64,000 bases of DNA from Streptomyces iconiensis (lineage in GTDB: Bacteria > Actinomycetota > Actinomycetes > Streptomycetales > Streptomycetaceae). The notes under the pieces were generated by a model. The model searched no databases. It had not been told where the DNA came from and worked only from the letters and a program-made list of their open reading frames with translations. This document shows, piece after piece, positions 45,491 to 53,175 of the stretch (positions are counted from its first letter, which is position 1; each line of letters begins with the position of its first letter). The stretch spans positions 1-64,000 of the forward strand of contig NZ_JANCPR020000027.1 in the NCBI RefSeq assembly GCF_028657195.3. Direction: 5' to 3'. Made by a program: the position numbers and the translations under genes.

Positions 45491-45958
45491 TCACGAATTC
45501 GCCCCCGAGGCGGCGGCCTGCTGACCGCCCTCGGTCGCGTCCGCGGCCTTGTGGCCGCTGTCGGAGGTGGGTTCGACGTACATGATCTTGGCCTTCATGT
45601 GCGCCCTGCCCTGCGCTGCCACCCATACGACGGTGCCACCGAGGAGGGTGAAGGCAAAGGCCTGGGTGTCGAAAAGGGTCGTATCCCTGAAGACCACCAG
45701 AATCACGAAGAGAAGCAGGATCTGGGTCGTGTACAGCAGGAGACCCATCGCCTGAAAGAGGTGCGGAAAGGATTTGGCTGTCCGCTGGAGGACGTAAAGA
45801 CCCAGGCCCATGAAGAGGATCACCACGAGCGCTCCGGACGCCGCGCCAATCGCTCCCTTACCGCCTGCGAACACGCCGCTGATCACTGCGGCCACGACAC
45901 CGGCTACGGCGGTCGGGACGGCGCAATGCAGCAGCATGCGAGCGTCGTTCGACTGCAT
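45491..45958 (-). CDS. atpI: ATP synthase protein I
   Basis: A 155-residue membrane protein with four hydrophobic segments (AVPTAVAGVVAAVISGVFAG opening), assisting c-ring assembly or Mg uptake in other bacteria. ATG 45958 chosen because the next in-frame ATG upstream adds 47 Arg-rich unconserved residues. First gene of the atp operon. A Rex-like palindrome lies 127 bp upstream of its start. Confidence 0.9.
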   Translation of the reverse strand: MQSNDARMLLHCAVPTAVAGVVAAVISGVFAGGKGAIGAASGALVVILFMGLGLYVLQRTAKSFPHLFQAMGLLLYTTQILLLFVILVVFRDTTLFDTQAFAFTLLGGTVVWVAAQGRAHMKAKIMYVEPTSDSGHKAADATEGGQQAAASGANS

Positions 45959-46084
45959 GTGGTGTGCTCCGGGGAAATCGGGGGTCGTCTGTCGTCGATG
46001 ACGAGCGTAGTCCCGGCATTGAGGACGAAACCTCCCGCCGAAGAGGCCGCGAGAGTGCGGTACTTCGGTTGGGTCACCGGGTCT

Positions 46085-46100
46085 CGTGAACGGTATCACA
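46085..46100 (-). promoter_or_regulatory. Rex-type redox operator upstream of the atp operon
   Basis: On the minus strand the sequence TGTGATACCGTTCACG matches 12 of 16 bases of the Rex consensus TGTGAACGCGTTCACA, including the outer TGTGA and TTCAC half-sites. Rex senses NADH/NAD and regulates respiratory genes in Streptomyces. TAGTTT, a weak -10 hexamer, lies just upstream in the transcription direction. A role for Rex on atp genes has been described in actinobacteria; I did not verify it for this strain. Confidence 0.6.
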
Positions 46101-46223
46101 AACTATTTGATGAGGTCTTTACCTACTTGGTGTGCCCGTCGTCACACGCGGGGGACGCGCGGGCGTGCCGGACCGAGGCCACGAAGTATGTCTGGTATTG
46201 GCGGATTGCCCCCGACTCCCGTG

Positions 46224-47579
46224 TCACCGGCGGCTGTTGATCCGCTTCTGGCGCGAGAAGCGCTGCCGGTCACCGATGGCCGTCGCTCCGTGCAGACCGG
46301 CCATCGCGGGCTCACGTTCGCCCTCCTCCGGCTCCCCGGCCCCTTCGGCCCCCGTGGCCCCGGAGGTCTCCTCAGAGGCCGTCACGGCTCCCGGCTCGGC
46401 CGACTCCCCGCCAGGACGCCGGTACCGGGGCGGCACCAGCTTCTGTGCCCAGCCGGGCACCCGCGGGGTGAAGCGCGGCAGCAGCAGGATCACCAGCCCG
46501 GCGGCGCAGAGCAGAACGATGGCCAGCACGATCGCCAGGCTGGACGAACGTACCGAGAAGGCCACGGCGCCGAAGGCGATCAGCGCGGCCCAGAAGTACA
46601 TGATCAGGACGGCGCGGCTGTGGGAGTGCCCGATCTCCAGCAGCCTGTGGTGCAGATGCCCCCGGTCGGCCGCGAACGGGGAACGCCCGTTCCAGGTCCT
46701 GCGGACGATCGCGAGCACCAGGTCGGCGAAGGGCACGGCGATGATGCTCAGCGGCAGCAGCAGCGGCATGTACAGGGGAACCATCGCGTGCACGGCCGAG
46801 CGCTCGGAGCCGGCGTGCTGCACCAGCAGGTCGTAGTCCACCTGGCCCGTGATCGACACGGCGCCCGCGGCGAGTACGAGGCCGATCAGCATCGAGCCCG
46901 AGTCGCCCATGAAGATCCGCGCGGGGTGCATGTTGTGCGGCAGGAAGCCCAGGCAGGCGCCCATCAGCACGACGGCGAAGAGCGTGGCGGGGGCCGCGGC
47001 CTCGACGCCGTAGCCGTACCAGATCCGGTACGCGTACATGAAGAACGCCGCAGCCGCGATGCAGACCATCCCGCCCGCGAGACCGTCGAGCCCGTCGACG
47101 AAGTTCACCGCGTTGATGGTGACCACCACCAGCGCGACCGTCAGCAGCGTGCCCTGGAGCGGCGTGAGGAAGACATTGCCGATGCCCGGCACCGGCAGCC
47201 ACAGGATCGTCAGCCCCTGGAGCACCATCACGCCCGCGGCGATCATCTGCCCGCCGAGCTTGACCAGCGCGTCGACGCCCCACTTGTCGTCCAGCACACC
47301 GATCAGCCAGATCAGCGCAGCGCCCGAGAGCAGCGCCCTGGGTTCGTCGGAAAGGGTGAACAGCTCACCGATGTTGGTCAGTTGGGAGGCCACGAGCAGG
47401 CCGGCGCACAGGCCGCCGAACATCGCGATGCCGCCCAGCCGGGGCGTCGGCTCCCGGTGCACGTCACGAGCGCGTACCGGTGGCATGGCCCCGGCCGCGA
47501 TGGCGAACTTCCGCACGGGTCCGGTCAGCAGATAGGTGACCGCTGCCGTCACGCAGAGCGTCAGCAGATATTCACGCAC
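46224..47579 (-). CDS. WecA/MraY-family undecaprenyl-phosphate sugar-phosphate transferase
   Basis: A 451-residue membrane transferase with eleven or so hydrophobic segments. Signature motifs: EPTPRLGGIAMF near the start, GVLDDKWGVD, NAVNFVDGLDGLAGG, and the C-terminal GHLHHRLLEIGHSHSRAV His-loop. It transfers a sugar-1-phosphate (usually GlcNAc-1-P) to a polyprenyl phosphate for wall polymers. The GTG at 47579 is chosen because a GGGGAG site precedes it; upstream codons are unconserved. It lies between the atp operon and the phosphatase-like gene. The last 70 residues are soluble and disordered. Confidence 0.85.
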   Translation of the reverse strand: MREYLLTLCVTAAVTYLLTGPVRKFAIAAGAMPPVRARDVHREPTPRLGGIAMFGGLCAGLLVASQLTNIGELFTLSDEPRALLSGAALIWLIGVLDDKWGVDALVKLGGQMIAAGVMVLQGLTILWLPVPGIGNVFLTPLQGTLLTVALVVVTINAVNFVDGLDGLAGGMVCIAAAAFFMYAYRIWYGYGVEAAAPATLFAVVLMGACLGFLPHNMHPARIFMGDSGSMLIGLVLAAGAVSITGQVDYDLLVQHAGSERSAVHAMVPLYMPLLLPLSIIAVPFADLVLAIVRRTWNGRSPFAADRGHLHHRLLEIGHSHSRAVLIMYFWAALIAFGAVAFSVRSSSLAIVLAIVLLCAAGLVILLLPRFTPRVPGWAQKLVPPRYRRPGGESAEPGAVTASEETSGATGAEGAGEPEEGEREPAMAGLHGATAIGDRQRFSRQKRINSRR

Positions 47580-47739
47580 GGGCTCCCCAGGGGTCTCGCT
47601 GGCATCGGATGTACCGGGCACATTCCCGGCACCCCGCGAACGGCACACGCATCAGCACGCGTCAGCGTGCATCGATACACATCGGTACACGTCGACAAGC
47701 AGGGCCACAGCCTAAGACACGTGCTCCTGCCTGCTGGTT

Positions 47740-48402
47740 CTACGTGTGTGCGGGAACACCCGTCAAGGCGGTGACCACCGGGTCGAGCGCCCGGGAGATC
47801 TCGTCGCCGACGGAACGGAAGTACGGGATCGGCGCTCCGTAGGGGTCGTAGATCTCGTCCGCCTCCGGGCTGGGTGCCAGGAGCCAGCCGCGCAGCGCGG
47901 CGGCGGCCTGCACCAGCGCACGCGCGCGGTCGACCACGCCCTCCGCCGTACGCGGAGCCGGCAGCGTCGCCGGGTCTATCGCGCGCACGAGGCGCGTGAA
48001 CTCTTTGAGCGTGAAGGTGCGCAACCCCGCCGAGTGCCCCATGGAGATGACCTGCGCGCGGTGGTCGCGCGTCGCGGTCAGTACGAGGTCGGCCCTGATG
48101 ACGTGCTCGTCCAGCAGCTCACGCCCGGTGAACCCGTCGGCGTCCGCTCCGTGTTCGAGCAGTACGGCCAGCGCGTTCTCCTCCATGGGCGCACCCTCGT
48201 GTCCCCACGTGCCGGCGCTCTCCACGAGGAGTCCCCCGGTACGGCGGTCGCCGAGCCGGGCCGCGAGAGCGTGCCGGGTCAGCCGCTCGGTGATGGGCGA
48301 GCGGCACACGTTGCCTGTAGAGACGTGGAGGATACGGAACGCGCCATCGGCGCTGCTTATGCCGCCGGACTCCGCCGGGCCACGCCCTTCGGGGGCGGTC
48401 AC
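47740..48402 (-). CDS. Low-molecular-weight protein-tyrosine-phosphatase-like protein, nucleophile replaced
   Basis: A 220-residue member of the LMW-PTP/arsenate-reductase fold. The P-loop reads HVSTGNVCRSPIT (residues 26-38): the expected nucleophilic Cys before TGN is Ser (S28), while C33 and R34 remain. The general-acid Asp is kept in IYDPYGAP (D186). A catalytic loss or change to a different role is possible. The start GTG overlaps the sua5 stop by one base. It accompanies sua5 and prmC in Streptomyces. Confidence 0.8.
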   Translation of the reverse strand: MTAPEGRGPAESGGISSADGAFRILHVSTGNVCRSPITERLTRHALAARLGDRRTGGLLVESAGTWGHEGAPMEENALAVLLEHGADADGFTGRELLDEHVIRADLVLTATRDHRAQVISMGHSAGLRTFTLKEFTRLVRAIDPATLPAPRTAEGVVDRARALVQAAAALRGWLLAPSPEADEIYDPYGAPIPYFRSVGDEISRALDPVVTALTGVPAHT

Positions 48403-49049
48403 TACGGGGCCACCTCCAGGCCCGGTACGACCTTGCGGAGTTCCTCGGCGCTGATGGCGCCGGCACGCAGCAGCGTCGGCGCCGAGCCGGTGACGTCGAC
48501 GATGGAGGACGGCACGGAGTCGGGCGTTGGCCCGCCGTCGAGGTAGACGGCGACGGACTCGCCCAGCATCTCCTGCGCCGCGTCGCAGTCCTGCGGCGCG
48601 GGGTGCCCGCTCAGGTTCGCCGAGGAGACGGCCATCGGACCGAAGTCGGTGAGCAGCTCGATCGCCACGGGGTGCAGCGGCATCCGTACGGCGACCGTGC
48701 CGTGCGTCTCGCCGAGATCCCAGGTGAGCGAGGGCTGGTGGCGCGCGACAAGGGTGAGCGCACCCGGCCAGAACGCGTCGACCAGCTCCCAGGCCGCCTC
48801 GGAGAAGTCGGTGACGAGCCCGTGCAGGGTGTTGGGAGAGCCGACGAGTACGGGTGAGGGCATGCCACGGCCGCGGCCTTTGGCCTCCAGCAGGTCACCG
48901 ACGGCGTCCGCGCTGAACGCGTCGGCCCCGATGCCGTAGACCGTGTCCGTCGGCAGCACGACCAGCTCGCCCCGGCGGACGGCCGAAGCGGCCTCGCGCA
49001 GTCCGGTCTTGCGATCGGTCGCGTCAGTGCAGTCGTAACGCCGTGCCAC
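48402..49049 (-). CDS. sua5: L-threonylcarbamoyladenylate synthase (Sua5/YwlC type)
   Basis: A 215-residue YrdC-fold enzyme. Motifs include LVVLPTDTVYGIGADAFS, KGRGRGMPSPVLVGS, LTLVARHQPSLTWDLG and SSANLSGHPAP. It makes threonylcarbamoyl-AMP for the t6A37 modification of ANN-decoding tRNAs. Length is typical of the short form without the C-terminal Sua5 domain. It lies between prmC and the phosphatase-like gene, overlapping the latter by one base. Confidence 0.92.
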   Translation of the reverse strand: MARRYDCTDATDRKTGLREAASAVRRGELVVLPTDTVYGIGADAFSADAVGDLLEAKGRGRGMPSPVLVGSPNTLHGLVTDFSEAAWELVDAFWPGALTLVARHQPSLTWDLGETHGTVAVRMPLHPVAIELLTDFGPMAVSSANLSGHPAPQDCDAAQEMLGESVAVYLDGGPTPDSVPSSIVDVTGSAPTLLRAGAISAEELRKVVPGLEVAP

Positions 49050-49200
49050 CGGATTCCTCCTTTAACTGCCTGCGGGTGCCCCGCGGTTCCTCATACGATG
49101 GCGATCTGTCTTCGGGCAGCGGTCAGGGCTTGACCGCGTCCCGGCCCACGGGGCCGGGAGGGAAACCGCCCCGTGCCATGGCACGGACCGGCGGAGTCAC

Positions 49201-50046
49201 TTACGGCACCTCTCTGCGTGCTGTGGTGAAGCGGGGTCGGTTGTTCAGGTCGGGGTGATCCGCGGCATCGGCCCAGCCCCGGTCCTCCGCGAAGACCCAC
49301 GGCACCTGGCCGCCCTGGGTGTCGGCGTGCTCGATGACCACCACCCCGCCGGGACGCAGCAGCCGGTGTGCGGCGCGCTCCAGACCGCGGATGGTGTCGA
49401 GACCGTCCTCACCCGAGAACAGCGCGATACCGGGATCGTGGTCACGGGCCTCGGGAGCCACATACTCCCACTCGGTGAGCGGGATGTAGGGCGGATTCGA
49501 GATCACGAGGTCGACCTGTCCGTCCAGCTCCGAGAGCGCCGTGAGCGCGTCGCCGTGGTGCAGCGTGACGCGGGACCCCTCGACGTTCTTACGGGCCCAG
49601 CCGTGCGCGCCGTCGTCCAGCTCGACGGCGTGCACACGGGAGCGCGGCACCTCCTGTGCGAGCGCGAGCGCGATGGCGCCCGAACCCGTGCACAGGTCGA
49701 CGATGAGCGGTTCGGCGACATCCATCGCGCGTACCGCGTCTATCGCCCAGCCGACCACGGACTCCGTCTCGGGCCGCGGTGTGAAGACACCGGGGCCCAC
49801 CTGGAGTTCGAGGTAACGGAAGAAGGCACGTCCGGTGATGTGCTGGAGTGGCTCGCGGGCCTCGCGACGCGCCACGACCTCCCAGTAGCGCGCGTCGAAC
49901 TCGGCGTCGGCCACGCGGTGCAGTTCACCCCGCTTGACGCCGTGCACGAAGGAGGCCAGCTCCTCCGCGTCGAAACGCGGCGAGGCCACGCCCGCGTCCG
50001 CAAGCCGCTGGGTGGCCTGCGCCACCTCGGTGAGCAGCACGTTCAC
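49201..50046 (-). CDS. prmC: Release factor glutamine methyltransferase PrmC
   Basis: A 281-residue SAM-dependent methyltransferase that methylates the GGQ Gln of release factors. The SAM site is VDLCTGSGAIALAL (116-129) and the substrate Gln-binding motif is NPPY at 184-187. The start is the GTG at 50046 (MNVLLTEVAQATQRL as translated); the GTG two codons on is an alternative. It sits 16 bp after prfA, whose product it modifies. Confidence 0.93.
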   Translation of the reverse strand: MNVLLTEVAQATQRLADAGVASPRFDAEELASFVHGVKRGELHRVADAEFDARYWEVVARREAREPLQHITGRAFFRYLELQVGPGVFTPRPETESVVGWAIDAVRAMDVAEPLIVDLCTGSGAIALALAQEVPRSRVHAVELDDGAHGWARKNVEGSRVTLHHGDALTALSELDGQVDLVISNPPYIPLTEWEYVAPEARDHDPGIALFSGEDGLDTIRGLERAAHRLLRPGGVVVIEHADTQGGQVPWVFAEDRGWADAADHPDLNNRPRFTTARREVP

Positions 50047-50062
50047 TCTGACCCCATCCGTC

Positions 50063-51133
50063 TCACTGTGCGGCGGCCAGCTTGGCGGCGGAGTCCGCGT
50101 CCACGCATGCCTGGATGACCGGATCGAGCTCACCGTCGAGGACCTGGTCGAGGTTGTACGCCTTGAAGCCGACCCGGTGATCGGAGATCCGGTTCTCCGG
50201 GAAGTTGTACGTGCGCACCCGCTCGGACCTGTCGACCGTACGGACCTGACTGCGGCGCGCGTCGGAAGCCTCGCGCTCGGCCTCCTCCTGTGCGGCGGCC
50301 AGCAGCCGTGCCCGCAGGATGCGCAGGGCCTGTTCCTTGTTCTGGAGCTGGCTCTTCTCGTTCTGGCAGGAGACGACGATGCCGGTCGGCTCGTGGGTGA
50401 TGCGGACGGCGGAGTCGGTGGTGTTGACCGACTGGCCACCGGGTCCCGAGGAGCGGTAGACGTCGATCCGCAGATCGTTGGGGCTGATCTCGACATCGAC
50501 GTCCTCGGCCTCGGGGAGCACGAGCACCCCGGCAGCCGAGGTGTGGATGCGGCCCTGCGACTCGGTCGCGGGCACCCGCTGCACGCGGTGCACCCCACCC
50601 TCGTACTTCAGCCGCGCCCAGATCCCCTGGCCCGGCTCGGCCGAGCCCTTCATCTTCACGGCGACCTGGACGTCCTTGTAGCCGCCGAGGTCGGACTCGT
50701 TGGACTCGATCAGCTCGGTCTTCCAGCCGTGGCGCTCGGCGTAGCGCAGATACATCCGCAGCAGATCACCGGCGAAGAGCGCGGACTCGTCACCGCCCTC
50801 ACCCGCCTTGATCTCCAGGATGACGTCCTTGTCGTCGCTGGGGTCGCGCGGAACCAGCAGCAGCCGCAGCCGCTCCGTCAGCTCCTCGCGATGCCGCTCC
50901 AGCTCCTTGACCTCGTCGGCGAACTCCGGGTCCTCGGAGGCCAGTTCACGCGCCGTGCCGATGTCGTCCCCTGTCCGCTTCCATTCACGGTAGGCGGCGA
51001 CGATGGGGGTCAGCTCGGCGTACCGCTTGTTCAGCTTGCGCGCACCCGCCTGGTCCGCGTGGATCGCGGGGTCGGCGAGCCGTTTTTCGAGGTCGGCGTG
51101 CTCGCCGATGAGATCCTCGACCGCCTCGAACAT
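50063..51133 (-). CDS. prfA: Peptide chain release factor 1
   Basis: A 356-residue class I release factor for UAA/UAG codons. The PAT anticodon-like motif is at 188-190 (VPATESQ) and the GGQ tripeptide is at 232-234 (SSGPGGQSVNTT). ATG 51133 is chosen for the AAGGA ribosome site and family match; the ATG at 51142 is too close to its site. It precedes prmC. Confidence 0.97.
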   Translation of the reverse strand: MFEAVEDLIGEHADLEKRLADPAIHADQAGARKLNKRYAELTPIVAAYREWKRTGDDIGTARELASEDPEFADEVKELERHREELTERLRLLLVPRDPSDDKDVILEIKAGEGGDESALFAGDLLRMYLRYAERHGWKTELIESNESDLGGYKDVQVAVKMKGSAEPGQGIWARLKYEGGVHRVQRVPATESQGRIHTSAAGVLVLPEAEDVDVEISPNDLRIDVYRSSGPGGQSVNTTDSAVRITHEPTGIVVSCQNEKSQLQNKEQALRILRARLLAAAQEEAEREASDARRSQVRTVDRSERVRTYNFPENRISDHRVGFKAYNLDQVLDGELDPVIQACVDADSAAKLAAAQ

Positions 51134-51214
51134 CGTGGCCATCCTTACTGAAGAAGTGTGGCGCCTCTCCCCTTCACCGGGGAGGTGGGACGCCGGAGCG
51201 CGGAACACCAAAAG

Positions 51215-51260
51215 AGCGCCGGGCCGGGCTGCCCGGAGGGGGCAGCCGCGGACCGGCGCT
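51215..51260 (-). terminator. rpmE intrinsic terminator
   Basis: AGCGCCGG (51215-51222) pairs with CCGGCGCT (51253-51260); inside, GGCTGCC (51227-51233) pairs with GGCAGCC (51241-51247). Reading the minus strand, the stem is followed by CTTTTGG, a short U-tract, rare in this genome and a good sign of Rho-independent termination after rpmE. Confidence 0.8.
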
Positions 51261-51269
51261 GCGGTGTCG

Positions 51270-51500
51270 CTACTTCTTGGCCGTGCCGGCGTCCTTGCCG
51301 AAGCGCGCCTCGAAGCGGGCCACGCGGCCACCGGTGTCGAGGATCTTCTGCTTGCCGGTGTAGAAGGGGTGGCACGCAGAGCAGATGTCGGCGCGGATCT
51401 GGCCTTCCGACATCGTGCTGCGCGTGGTGAACGAGTTGCCACAGGTGCAGCTCACCTGAGTCTCGTAGTACTCCGGGTGGATCTCGCGCTTCAAGGTCAC
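51270..51500 (-). CDS. rpmE: 50S ribosomal protein L31 (zinc-binding C+ form)
   Basis: A 76-residue L31. Cysteines C18 and C20 (SCTCG) and C40 and C43 (CSACH) form the C+ zinc site, so this is the zinc-dependent paralogue. The C-terminal GKQKILDTGGRVARFEARFG is conserved. The start is a GTG; the following TTG-AAG suggests that a shorter MKREIHPE start is possible. Upstream of prfA, separated by the terminator. Confidence 0.94.
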   Translation of the reverse strand: MTLKREIHPEYYETQVSCTCGNSFTTRSTMSEGQIRADICSACHPFYTGKQKILDTGGRVARFEARFGKDAGTAKK

Positions 51501-51614
51501 TCCTAGGTTCGGGAGAGCACCGGGTCGGGGGACGGGTTGTCCACCGTGAACCGGGGCCGACGGTCCAGTTTGCCACTGGTGACCGCACCCCCCAAAACCG
51601 GGGGGACGAGCCGG

Positions 51615-52841
51615 TTATTCCGGACGGTCCCCGCCCTTCGCCTCTTCCCGTGTTCCCCGCTCCTCAGCGAGCCTGTCACCCTTGCCACCCTTGCCCGGCT
51701 TGTCGCCCTTGTCCTGGACAACGCCTTCTATATCGGTCTGATCGCCGGCCGAGCCCTTGGTGGCCGATTTCGGAACCGGCTTGTCGTGCCTGATCGCGGA
51801 CCAGACCTGCTTGGTCTTGGACTCCAGCGGTATGACGCGGTTGGGATCGGCGGGGTCGTACCGCACCGGCAGCGTCGTCATCTCGATGTCGTCCGACTTG
51901 ATGCCCTTGAGCATCTTGGCCATGCCGGTCAGCTCGCCGACCGAGTCCAGCTCGGAGTCGGTGGTGACCGCCGAGGTCGCGGTGTCGGCGAGGTCGTAGA
52001 GCCGCTTGGGGTTGCCGAACAGGCCGACGCTGTTGACCTGGTCGATCAGGGCCTTCACGAACGACTGCTGCAGCTGGATGCGGCCCAGGTCGCTGCCGTC
52101 CCCGACGCCGTGCCTGGTACGTACGAGCCCGAGGGACTGCTCGCCGTCGAGGGTGTGGGTGCCGGCCTGGAGATCGAGGTGGCTGTCCTTGTCCTTGATC
52201 GCCTTGGTGGTGGTCATCTCCACACCGCCGAGGGTGTTGATGAGCTTCTTGAAGCCCGAGAAGTCGACCTCCAGGTAGTGGTCCATACGGACCCCCGAGA
52301 GGGACTCCACCGTCTTCACCGCGCAGGCGGGGCCGCCCACCTCGTAGGCGCTGTTGAACATCGCGCGCTGCGCAGGAACCTTTCTGTTGCCCACGCTCTC
52401 GTCGCCCTGGCAGCTCGGACGCTGCACGAGCGTGTCCCGCGGTATCGAGACGACGCTCGCCTTGTCGTGCGTCTCATTGATGTGCACGATCATCGCCGTG
52501 TCCGAGCGGGCCCCGCCCTGGTCCTCGCCGTACTTCGCGTTGTCGCCCTCGCGGGTGTCGGAGCCGAGGACGAGGAGGTCCATCGACCCGTTGGGTACGT
52601 CCTGGGGGCGGTCCGTGCCGAGCGCCGCGTTGATGTCGACGCCGGAGATGTTGCCGTCCAGCTTGAAGTAGACGAAGCCCAGGCCGGTCCCGCCGAGTAC
52701 GACGGCGCCCGCGACGCTCCACACAGCCACGCGCACCGCGCGCTGACGCCCCGTGCGTGGCCTGCGACGGCGGCCGGTGGCACGTATGCCCCGGGCGCGG
52801 CGCTCGGCCGCGGTATCGCCCTCGTTGCTGTCGCCCGCCAT
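51615..52841 (-). CDS. LytR-CpsA-Psr (LCP) family wall-polymer ligase
   Basis: A 408-residue protein: basic cytoplasmic head, one transmembrane segment (VWSVAGAVVLGGTGLGFVYF) and the LCP domain with NGSMDLLVLGSDTREGDN, conserved Arg/Asp residues in RSDTAMIVHINETHDKASVV and SIPRDTLVQ, and the later LVRTRHGVGDGSDLGRIQLQ motif. LCP proteins attach teichoic-acid-like polymers to peptidoglycan. The C-terminus is Lys/Gly/Glu-rich. ATG 52841 has an AGGGAAG site. The usual short LytR_C domain is absent. Confidence 0.88.
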   Translation of the reverse strand: MAGDSNEGDTAAERRARGIRATGRRRRPRTGRQRAVRVAVWSVAGAVVLGGTGLGFVYFKLDGNISGVDINAALGTDRPQDVPNGSMDLLVLGSDTREGDNAKYGEDQGGARSDTAMIVHINETHDKASVVSIPRDTLVQRPSCQGDESVGNRKVPAQRAMFNSAYEVGGPACAVKTVESLSGVRMDHYLEVDFSGFKKLINTLGGVEMTTTKAIKDKDSHLDLQAGTHTLDGEQSLGLVRTRHGVGDGSDLGRIQLQQSFVKALIDQVNSVGLFGNPKRLYDLADTATSAVTTDSELDSVGELTGMAKMLKGIKSDDIEMTTLPVRYDPADPNRVIPLESKTKQVWSAIRHDKPVPKSATKGSAGDQTDIEGVVQDKGDKPGKGGKGDRLAEERGTREEAKGGDRPE

Positions 52842-53175
52842 CTTCACTTCCCTAGGTCCTGCCGATTGGCGCTGTTGTCCGATGTGGACGCTGTGTCTCG
52901 CGGAAGGGTTGCACAACGAGTCACAACGGTGCTTCCACCACGCACTGCGGACGAGGGCGCCCCGACGGGCCCTTGTTCCCTACCGGTCCCGTTTTACCTG
53001 CGACGACGTACCCGCGCTCGGCGAAACCACACGGGTTGCCTCGGGCAATCACTTGTGGTCAAGCTCTCAGCAGCCACAACAGACGGCGAGGGCCGCCCCA
53101 CCGTGTGTGGTGGAGCGGCCCTCGCCGTGATCCGTACGGGCGATCCCGGCCCTCGGGCCGACGGCCCGCCGAACG
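52842..53175. other. Intergenic region between LCP gene and rho
   Basis: This 334-bp gap holds the promoter region of the LCP gene on the minus strand and the rho terminator at 53083-53128. No coding segment is apparent. Confidence 0.6.
53083..53128 (-). terminator. rho terminator, perfect 14-bp stem
   Basis: ACGGCGAGGGCCGC (53083-53096) and its exact complement (53115-53128) with an inner CCACC/GGTGG pairing. It lies about 50 bp past the rho stop. Extremely stable; no U-run. Confidence 0.85.

Noticed and set aside
51587..51606. CCCCCC/GGGGGG hairpin between LCP gene and rpmE
   Set aside because: A simple C-run/G-run pairing at a low-complexity patch; not convincing as a terminator.
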